From NCBI GenBank assembly GCA_016648135.1, contig JADDOH010000489.1:122320-186319 (forward strand): a DNA stretch of 64,000 nucleotides, read 5' to 3'. This document shows, piece by piece, positions 56,252-64,000 of the stretch. Position 1 is the first letter of the stretch, and every line of letters starts with the position of its first letter. A program made the position numbers and the translations under genes. The DNA is from Agrypnia vestita. Lineage: Eukaryota > Arthropoda > Insecta > Trichoptera > Phryganeidae. A model generated the notes under the pieces. The model worked only from the letters and a program-made list of their open reading frames with translations, had not been told where the DNA came from and did no database searches.

Positions 56252-56325
56252 ATTTGCAGGATTTTAATGCTGAAAATTCGTGAATAGAAAACCAATTTTT
56301 ATTCGCTTAAACCTAAAATCTCTCA
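56252..56325 (+). repeat. Dispersed repeat R3, copy 2 (intronic)
   Basis: TTGCAGGATTTTAATGCTGA, AATTCGTGAATAGAAAACCA and CGCTTAAACCTAAAATC match 24888-24976. It directly follows the tail of the intronic LINE, as if both inserted at the same spot. Confidence 0.6.
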
Positions 56326-56538
56326 TCGACAGGTGAAGTATCAAGTTTGAGAGAGATTTTGTTTTTATAAAATATTATTAAACTCAGTAGAGGTGTTTGT
56401 TTTTCCTAACGCAATGATCATTATGAATAATTTCTCCGATGTTAAGGCCAAATCCATCAATAATATGATGGCTAATGTCTGAGAATCACACAAGTATTCG
56501 AAAAATAAGAGAGATCTAAAATTGAAGGCTAAAAATAC

Positions 56539-56718
56539 CTGTCCTGGTGGTACGAATGGCTTGACTGCATCGTCATGCGCAAGGATGTTCCTTCGTGGTT
56601 CATGCATCACCATCTGCAACGGTGCACCACCGTATCCTTGCTGCGTATTGCTCAATCCAGGTTCACCAGCACTCCTCGCCTCTATTTGCGTATTACTTTC
56701 GACAGTGGGATCCTCCAT
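56539..56718 (-). CDS. Host gene of unknown function, exon 1 (coding, initial)
   Basis: The 180-base coding part starts at ATG 56718 (context GTCGCAATGG, G at -3 and +4) and ends at CAG just before GTATTT, giving 60 residues beginning MEDPTVESNTQIEA and ending KPFVPPGQ. The few codons upstream are open but begin at a non-ATG triplet, so 56718 is the natural start. The segment is hydrophilic and probably disordered, with an RRN basic patch at 42-44 and a PPGQ end. Joined to exon 2 the product is 453 residues. Further upstream noncoding exons cannot be excluded. I do not recognise the family. Confidence 0.7.
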
Positions 56719-56904
56719 TGCGACGTAAATCAATCAAAATTAAAATTGTATACTCGATATAAAATATTTTATCTCCCGAACAAAAGAAAAAGGTGACGTT
56801 TGTCGTCGTGAAAAAAAGAACACTTGAATATTTTAAAATTATTTATGAAAATTCGGAAATATTATTTGCGACGTTTAAGTACCTAAATACTATAATTTAT
56901 TTAA
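56719..56904. other. 5' flank of the host gene
   Basis: AT-rich, no clear TATA box; on the minus strand a GATATAAAATATTTT word lies near 56770-56756, close to the start codon. Promoter position is not determined. Confidence 0.3.
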
Positions 56905-57010
56905 TAATTTATTTATTTATTTAATGTTTATGGAAGACCAACAGCACAAAAAAAAGCATAGAAAACATTGATACAATATAGATGGCCAATTACAGGTCTC
57001 CACATTTAGA
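56905..57010 (-). repeat. LINE 3'-UTR-like repeat R2, copy c
   Basis: The plus strand shows an ATTTATTTATTTATTTAATG tail, then GGAAGACCAACAGCACAAA and GATGGCCAATTACAGGTCTC CAC, the reverse complement of the R2 body at 11001 and 39410. It lies just upstream of the host gene, in the same orientation as the gene. Confidence 0.7.
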
Positions 57011-60000
57011 AAAATTCAACTTATATACGATATAAAGCTCCATTAACAAACATTGTATTTTTTATTTTTGAAGTTATACTTCTTTTGGCACATTCAGGGT
57101 AAATTTTTTATTGCACGCAGCATGTATCGAAACATGTAGCGGAAGTGCGATACCACAACTAACGACGCCGTATCGAAATCTTGTCAGCTGTCAGATTCTG
57201 TTTACACGCGAATGTTTCGATTGTTTTTGTTTGTCACGAGTCAAAAGTGATATTCGAGAAAATATATTGCAAGAACGACGCAGTTGTCAGATATTCATTT
57301 TCAAAACAAAAAACACATTCATTCATTCGACATTCAATGCGGCTATCAAAGTTGTATAGTTTCGAAACTTTTGAATGCAGAACCGTTTTAAGCTGAGAAT
57401 AGATAAAATTTGACACACGTTTTGTGATTCGTTGCATGATATGTCTGAGATGCTATGACGATGTAGGTATGTCTTCGAATCATTGTGAGACGTCGATTCG
57501 AAAATATTTCTTTCTTATTTTAGCCATCACAAACCAATAGTTACATGTGTACCACTTCAAAAACAAATATTAATAATTCATCTACATTTAAGTGTTGTCA
57601 ACTATATTTTTCATCTCCATAGACATCGTTTTATTGTTATTATATACATTTTTAACCAATATGTAAATATCACAATCACGCCAAATAAATATAACTTCTA
57701 CCGCGCATACATGAGTACACGGTCTTCCAATTACTTTAATCGCAGTTTACATCCAAGGTATCAATTTTACATAAATTAGAACTGAATTCTAAATTGAAAT
57801 AAGATTCGATTTTTTAAATTATTTTTCAGTTAATCATTTCAGAGTACAATAGGCATGATGAAAGTATTAAAGAATAAGTGACTTTAGAGAAGAAAATATT
57901 AATAAGGTTTTCAATAAAATAAAAGTATAAAACTCTGTATTCGGCCATTTTAACTGAAATACCGACCAGAGCGAATGACGTCACGCCTAAGTAATCATCA
58001 CTGTGTCTCTTGAATGGTGTCATAGACACAATGCAATGTTTACTTAGGCTTGACGTCACGTAGAAGACCATGACACTTGCAGGCGTTTTCGCGCGAAATT
58101 AAAAATAAGTAGATAAAGATGCAATTATTTGCGTAAAAACTTAACTTATTACATAAATAATGTTATTTTCAGTAATGGTAGACGTGTACCTACATAATAG
58201 AAGGTTTTTTAAAATCTGACATCATGCCTATTGTCTTCTTTAAGATTAGCTAAAATATTAATTTTATTCTTTAATCAATTTTAAGTGTTGAATTTTTCTC
58301 CCAAAGCCTTTTGATTGTATTTAAATATTTGCTTGTATGGGTGATCAAGAGTAATAATTTTTCTATTTTTAGGAATTATTTCATTAAATATATCGCACTT
58401 AATTCAATTAATTCATAAAATTATCCTTGATATAAAATCAAGTTAAAATATATTTGGCACTAGCGTCCGATATTATAAACCAAAAACTTAACGAAAAGTT
58501 TCTACATAGCTTTCTTTAACAAGGTTGAATTTCTTGACATAAAACTGTCAACTCAATTCAAGTTGAAAACTTTTGACATAAATCCGGTAAACGACTGACA
58601 GTAACGGCGAATATATTCGTCGAAAAAATATGAAAAATAATTATTCCGGTTCATTTGTAATCATTGCAGGCCCTTGCGCGGACAGGATTTTTTTCCTTAC
58701 AAGGACGCGATACAAACCTTCAAACTTTTTGGAGCATTTAAAAGTGTTCGTCATCACTGCGGAAATGCTCCAATTAATTTTCTTTCCCAAATTGTATTGA
58801 GGCTTCATTCGCATCCTCGGTCGTCATATTTCTCTTGAAGGACAAACATTATCTCTTCAAGTTCTTAAGTAGATTCTCGTCCAGGGGTCGTGAGTAATAT
58901 TATTCAGGAAAATTTAACTATGGTATAATTCAGAATCTGACATTTTGTAGAAAAATGAGAGTTTTTGAAAATATTGAATGCGTATATTTAGTTGCATTAT
59001 TATTATATCTATTGGTAATTGGTCGTATTCTGAACTAAGCAACATTGCTGCTCCTTTATCTTATCTGTTATTGTTTAACATTGTAATGCCGCCAATTTTG
59101 ATGCTTAGTGTTTGAAAGGTTTGAAATTAATGAATTCAATCAAATAGATAGCTCATTATTCACAATTCCGAATAACTTTCCGTTTTAAATACAATATATA
59201 TTTTGTTTGATTTTATTTTATTTTTAAATATTTACTCATGTTTTGTATTGTTTATCTTACGTGTCTTCTCTTTTGCATTTAATGAATTATTTCTTAATTT
59301 TTTAAATGGATTTTTATTTTAACATATTGAAGTCTATTGCATTATTTACTATATTTATTGTATATTAATATTTCACGTAGAAACCTGCAATAAATTAATT
59401 AATCCTTTTTTTAAAACTGTATTATGTCTTATTTTGTCTTATTATATTTTCTTTTAACAAATTTAAGTTACAATGTTCAACCACACTATTTTGTTACATC
59501 TATTGTATATTTATATAATTACTTGTAAAAGTCCCTTGGGCGTAAATAAATAATTAAATAAATAACTGAACAACAACTAATACACCAGAATAAAGTTTAT
59601 AGCAATTTCAAACAAAAGCAAGGACATATGACATATGGAGACAAGATCTGGACTATCTAATCAGAGATTATTTGAATCTAAACGCAGACTGTCTAAGAAA
59701 CTTACGTTGTTTTCGTTCAATTTTTAGGAATGAATATTACGCTGTATTCTTTCAAATTTGTAGGAATGAATACGAGGATGATAAAAGTAATATAATATAA
59801 TTAAGAATCTTTTGATTGTTTTTAATTATTGATAATTAAAACATTTTGATTGTCAATGTAATGCCCGCATGACAGCAAAATAGAGTAAATAATAGAAGAA
59901 GAAGATATCATGAAAGAAGGCGAGGAAGGCGCCCCCTTTCGGAATAAGGACAGAAGAAAAACACGTGTGTACACGTCACACGTCAGCTCACGCCTTAAGA

Positions 60001-60539
60001 TTATGTCTCTTGGGTCCTTAGTATCAGAAGACCCAGATTAAACACGAGAGCCGAGAGGAATCGACTTCAGGGAAGAGAAAGGTTGCCAAGCCCTTCCGGA
60101 TTCCGAGTTTGGAGCGGTCTAATTGGGCCCAATTTAACTTAAAAAATAATTAGTTCAATTTGCAGAACAAAAATACGAGCACAAATACATAGAAAGGATT
60201 TATTAATCCGCTTGAGGGGAGAAGACGAGGCTCGCTTTATTAGGGGCTGGTGTCGTTTTTTCAAATTTTTAGAAACAATTCTCTAGTTATGTATCCGTAC
60301 GTATGGTCAGTAATTGTGTATTCTGTATACAAGTGGTCACGAGATTTTGAACCACCCTTCGTTAAAATGGTTTTATTTAAATTATAAAGCGGAAAATCTG
60401 TTTGTGCGAAGTAGCGAACTCTGACATCGTCATAATTATAGATTTATTCCGTCTGGAGTTTACAGATCAACGCGACAATGTTGAGCTCAAAACCATATTT
60501 CTACATTTAACTGACAAAAAACAACAAGCCAAGTATTGT
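57011..60539. other. Long gene-less stretch
   Basis: 3.5 kb of AT-rich sequence. Notable only: a minus-strand-type LINE-tail word GCGTAAATAAATAATTAAAT near 59540, and a GAAGAAGAAG run at 59897-59906. Open frames of 67-82 codons at 57111-57437 overlap on both strands and lack motifs. Confidence 0.4.
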
Positions 60540-60720
60540 CTATTCCATATTTTTGGGATATTTTTCCGTGTTTCTACAACCTTTCTGACCGAAGTTTCGG
60601 ATTCCGGGGATTGCAGGCTCAATCATCAGGGCTTATATTTTGTAATGTATGTTGATGATGTTGTGGTTAAGTATTTGTTTGCAATACCGTACTGATATTT
60701 GTAAGGTACATTCGGCATAG
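60540..60720 (-). repeat. Dispersed repeat with hammerhead-like core, copy 2
   Basis: Same family and orientation as 1940-2125. On the minus strand CTGATGA (60629-60623), a 20-odd-base stem region, CCGAAAC (60600-60594), a TTCG loop and GTC (60589-60587) appear in hammerhead order; the AC/GT pairs around TTCG would form a minimal stem III with a stable tetraloop. Stem I next to the core pairs poorly by eye, which is the main doubt. Confidence 0.45.
60575..60640 (-). ncRNA. Hammerhead-ribozyme-like motif
   Basis: CTGATGA, then a helix region, then GAAAC-TTCG-GTC gives the expected core bases; cleavage would fall after C60587 on the minus strand. The stem II region is imperfect and stem I weak. 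Of the four hammerhead-like sites in the window this one has the best stem III. Confidence 0.4.
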
Positions 60721-61477
60721 TTTTCTATAGCTGGACGGGATATTCTAGGCGACGAATTTTAAGTGTATTAGAGACAAATATAATATTTTAATAAGTAAAA
60801 TTTTAGCTGGAAAACTGTTAAAAGTTTTTATCTAGTGTTTAATAAAAGTTTTAAATTACTTACGAGTATTTCATTTGGATTACTTTTATTTCACAAATAT
60901 TCCTCGTAGGCATGTTACATACATTGTTTTTCTCTTGTTTTTTTTGGCATTTTTTTATAAAACTAAAATTAATTAGTAGATGGGTGCTTTACATCTAGAG
61001 ATCATTAAAATCAAATTTCATAATTGAAATTTGTATCGTGTTTGAAATCACTAATTGAATACATCGAAATATCGTATTTCAAAGGATGTGCAAATTGTTT
61101 TATCGATTGCAAATAGCTATTTCATACATTTCATACAATTTGTGCTCTCAATATGGCGAATGTATCCACCCAGTACTCTCAGTGTGGGAGAATGCAATCC
61201 AAAGTTTCCATATATAACGCGGGGCTTAGATTGTGTTCCCAAGTCGGTTCTTAATTAAAACGAGATTTATCGCTGCGTGCTTCTTGTTGTGAGGCGAAAT
61301 AATTTGTTAACGCTTAGCTCGCTACATGTGGACGACGCGTCATTGGTTGAAATCTGGAAGCAGACGACAATTTTATTTGCGGTTTTGGCGAGAAGTAATT
61401 TGGAATTAAATTAAACATATCGGTCCCCATTTTTTCGTTTTCTTCTTCTTCACATTACTCTTTTAACAACGGTAGAT
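60721..61477. other. Intergenic
   Basis: Nothing was recognised. 61160-61360 is somewhat GC-richer. Confidence 0.4.
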
Positions 61478-62010
61478 ATGCAACGCTGCTGGACTATTGT
61501 AACTCAATATATGCAGGACATCCTAGGACTTCAGACTCGACAGACTTCAGTCAGTGATGAATGTTGCGGCGAGGCTGATATTTAAGGCATCAAAGTTCTC
61601 GCGGATATCCTCAATGCTGAAGCAGCTACACTGGCTTCGCCTGCCGGAGTGGATAAATTTCAAACTCTCTCTGATGGGGTACAAAAGTCTTCAAAGAAAA
61701 GCACCACAATATTTGATCGACCTCTGTATCCCAGATAATATCACTGGAAGATGGCTCACACTGCGGTTAGCTAAATCGGAGGCACTCTGCACGCTGGTAG
61801 AACCAAGGAGACCTGGAGCCACCAAGTTTACGGAACGTGTTTTCAGCTTTGCGGGCCCAGCTATGTGGAATCAGCTGCTTCTAATGTTGCGGTCTATGGA
61901 GAATCAGGAACTCTTCAAGAATGGCATAAAAACTCATTTTTTCGTGATGTCGCACCTGTAAAGCGCCCGCAAAAACGGCGCTGTATACATTAACAAACAT
62001 AATATATAAC
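61478..62010 (+). pseudogene. CR1/L2-like LINE, 3' end
   Basis: LDYCNSIYAG (61489-61518) is followed, after a small disruption, by RLQSVMNVAARLIFKAS, LHWLRLPEWINFKLSL, APQYLIDLCIPDN and FTERVFSFAGPAMWNQL in a 135-codon frame to 61961. It shares with 21056-21890 both the protein blocks and the 3' UTR words GTAAAGCGCCC and AAAACGGCGCTGTA. RT catalytic part absent. Confidence 0.85.
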
Positions 62011-62708
62011 ATAACATAGGGAGACTCGTGTGAGAAAAATGGTTTATCAAAAGATATTACAAGATCATTCGCGCTAGCATAAATCCCACTGTTTATTACT
62101 TTTTATAACGTTATTCTACATTTACATTAATTAAAAAATTACGATGACAATAATTTTAACGAGATCGACAAGGGCGTTGTTCAGTTAACGGATGCGCGCG
62201 ACGATCGTGATCATGGAATAGTGACTAATTATTGTGGAACTCTACCCAAAATGTCAAAACAGTACCAAGGTTCAAGTACCTCGGATCTCTGATAAGAGAT
62301 AGAATAACACCGTACAAGAGATACAGAAGCGTAAAGTGATCGTGAATCTATAATATTCCGACTTCAAAATTAGATAAAATTTAGGCTGCTTTTCTCAGGA
62401 ATTCTGAAAAATCATTAACGAACACATGATCAAAAAAAATTTCCGTATAGATTGATATAATTCTGTATTACAGTTTTTTATTAATTACATCTGGTAGTGA
62501 GAGGACTGCTCTTTTCGAAATAACATATTTACAATAGTGATAAATATAAGTCTATGTGTGTTTTTTACAAATTTGTGTTTAGTATAAATTAAAATAGTCA
62601 TGTTGCACTACAATGTAGCTGTCATACCAATTAAAAACGTAAAATATAAACTAATAAATATATCAATTATAAAGAAAAATAAGACATTTAAAGTTTTTAT
62701 AGAAATAT
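62011..62708. other. Intergenic, AT-rich
   Basis: Nothing was recognised. Confidence 0.4.
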
Positions 62709-62710
62709 TA

Positions 62711-63999
62711 GGTCCTTACATATGAAATTGGCGTTTTGCCGTACTGGCAAATTTAATCTCAAATATCTTCTCTTTGGTTAGGAATTCTAAATCCAAATTT
62801 ATACAGCTATTTACTCATGTATTTGTGTTTTGAAAATTATAATTCATTTGTTTTTTCCTCAATTGTTTTTTTCTTTGCGTCACTCAGTTTACAAAATGAA
62901 AAACTTGAAATATCGCGTTATTTACGAGTACAAGTTCCACTGTGGCACCAGTGCTGCAGAAACGGCTCGAAGGATTAATGATATGTATGGCGACGGTGCC
63001 GCAAAAGAAAACACAGTGCGTTTTTGGTTCCAACGTTTTCGTTCAGGAAATTTCGACCTGCAGAACAAGCCCCGTGGACGGCCGGAGACCAAAGTTGATA
63101 ATGAAGAATTGAAGGCTATTGTGGAAGCGGATCCATCGCAAACCACATCCGAGTTAGCTGCAGGCTGCGGTGTTAGTGATAAAACTGTTTTAATCCACTT
63201 GAAGCAAATTGGTAAGGTGAAAAAGCTTGAAAGGTGGGTACCTCACGAATTGAGTGAAGCAAATCAACAAACGCGCGTTGACTGCTGCGTGGCATTACTC
63301 AACCGGCACAATAATGAAGGGATTTTAAATCGAATCATTACCTGTGATGAAAAGTGGATCCTGTACGCTAATCGGAAGCGCTCATCGCAATGGCTGAACC
63401 CTGCCGAACCAGCCAAACCATGCCCCAAGCGAAAATTGACTCCAAAAAAGTTACTTGTGAGCGTTTGGTGGACTAGTGCTGGTGTCGTTCAGTACAGCTT
63501 TCTTAAATCTTGCCAGACAATTACGGTAGATGTCTATTGTCAGCAACTGCAAACCATGATGGAAAAGATAGCTGCTCTAAACAACCGAGGCTGGTTTAAA
63601 AATGCGCTCTAGGCACTGCCGCTTCATGATTAACGCTATTAGACCACACACTGCACAACAGACGGCTACCAAATTAGAGGAGCTTCAATTGGAATGTCTA
63701 AGACATCCACCGTACTCTCCGGACCTTGCCCCAACAGATTACCATTTTTTTCGAAATTTGGATAACTTCTTGCAAAGGAAAAAATTCAACTCCGGTGGGG
63801 CAGTCCAAACCGCCTTCAAAGATTTTATTGATTCCCGTCCGAATGGTTTTTTTAGTAAAGGGATCGATGAAATACCTATGAGATGGCAAAAGTGCATAGA
63901 TAGCAATGGTACATACTTTGATTAAATAAATATATTATAATAAAAAAAAATCGGCTTATGTTCCTCACATACTAAACCCCAATTTCATATGTAAGGACC
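62711..63999 (+). mobile_element. Mariner (cecropia-type), copy 4, full length but damaged
   Basis: Flanked by TA at the left (62709-62710); at the right only the T at 64000 is inside the window. At 1289 bp it is longer than the intact copies because of several small insertions between 63570 and 63645. The left terminal repeat matches the family consensus fully; the right one has one change (AAACCCC for AAACGCC). Confidence 0.97.
62896..63925 (+). pseudogene. Mariner transposase, frameshifted
   Basis: The frame is intact to about residue 227 (through the TCDEKW block with D151), then breaks: +2 at GCTGCTCTAAAC (63570-63581), a 4-5-base insertion near 63597, a one-base loss near 63613, +1 at CATGATTAAC (63627) and +3 near 63638. 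The second catalytic block HDNARPH is destroyed (read as FMINAIRPH in the frame that continues), while the downstream part with YSPDLAPTDYHFF is open again to the stop at 63925. Other changes include A for D at 158 and Y for H earlier in the protein. The copy is dead as a source of transposase but has usable ends. Confidence 0.95.
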
Positions 64000-64000
64000 T

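Larger units (their letters stand above)
55325..56538 (-). other. Intron of the host gene (1214 bp)
   Basis: Donor CAG/GTATTT at 56539/56538 and acceptor TTTTCAG/GTG at 55325/55324 follow the GT-AG rule and join codons in phase 0 (…PPGQ to VYNHQ…). The intron holds an oppositely oriented LINE fragment (55795-56235) and repeat R3 copy 2 (56252-56320). Confidence 0.75.

Noticed and set aside
1..64000. Bacterial-type features (operons, CRISPR, attachment sites, riboswitches)
   Set aside because: Composition, spliced gene and retroelements show a eukaryotic nuclear genome; no direct-repeat/spacer array was seen.

Overview
This is a eukaryotic, AT-rich, intron-bearing window, most likely from a moth or butterfly. 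The evidence is four cecropia-type mariner transposons of the kind common in Lepidoptera, short Lep1-like Helitrons (5'-TC, 3'-CTAG ends, inserted between A and T), several fragments of non-LTR retrotransposons with short tandem tails, and many short interspersed repeats. No operons, Shine-Dalgarno sites, CRISPR arrays or rRNA genes were seen. Species assignment is inference.

Only one convincing host gene is present: a two-exon minus-strand gene (coding exons 56718-56539 and 55324-54143, phase-0 intron, 453 residues predicted). It encodes a low-complexity, Asn/Gln/His/Ser/Glu-rich protein I do not recognise. Its intron holds a sense-opposed LINE fragment and another dispersed repeat.

The rest is a transposon landscape. 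Four mariner copies, all on the plus strand, start at 8544, 22236, 37107 and 62711. Copies 2 and 3 have intact 339-residue DD34D transposase frames; copy 1 lost 57 codons including the first catalytic Asp; copy 4 has a cluster of indels around the second catalytic Asp. The window ends one base after the last terminal repeat of copy 4. Non-LTR fragments belong to at least four types: a jockey-like one (4369-5935, 20223-20700), an RTE-like one (7826-8125, 15601-16080, 29325-29460, 40775-41560, 47282-48330), a second RTE-like one (in the host intron) and a CR1/L2-like one (21056-21890, 61478-62010).

The most interesting structures are not genes. (1) Two copies of a roughly 450-bp Helitron-like repeat (12577-13052 and 39801-40250) carry long, perfectly phased arrays of heat-shock-element units (GAA/TTC every 5 bp). 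(2) A TA-flanked element with 27-bp terminal inverted repeats and repeated CTTAAG-type subterminal motifs (47031-48852) has an RTE-like LINE inserted inside it. (3) Hammerhead-ribozyme-like cores (CTGATGA, stem, GAAA) occur at four places. (4) Several near-perfect hairpins occur, including two placed back to back at 35981-36075. (5) A six-copy dispersed repeat is found next to hairpins twice.
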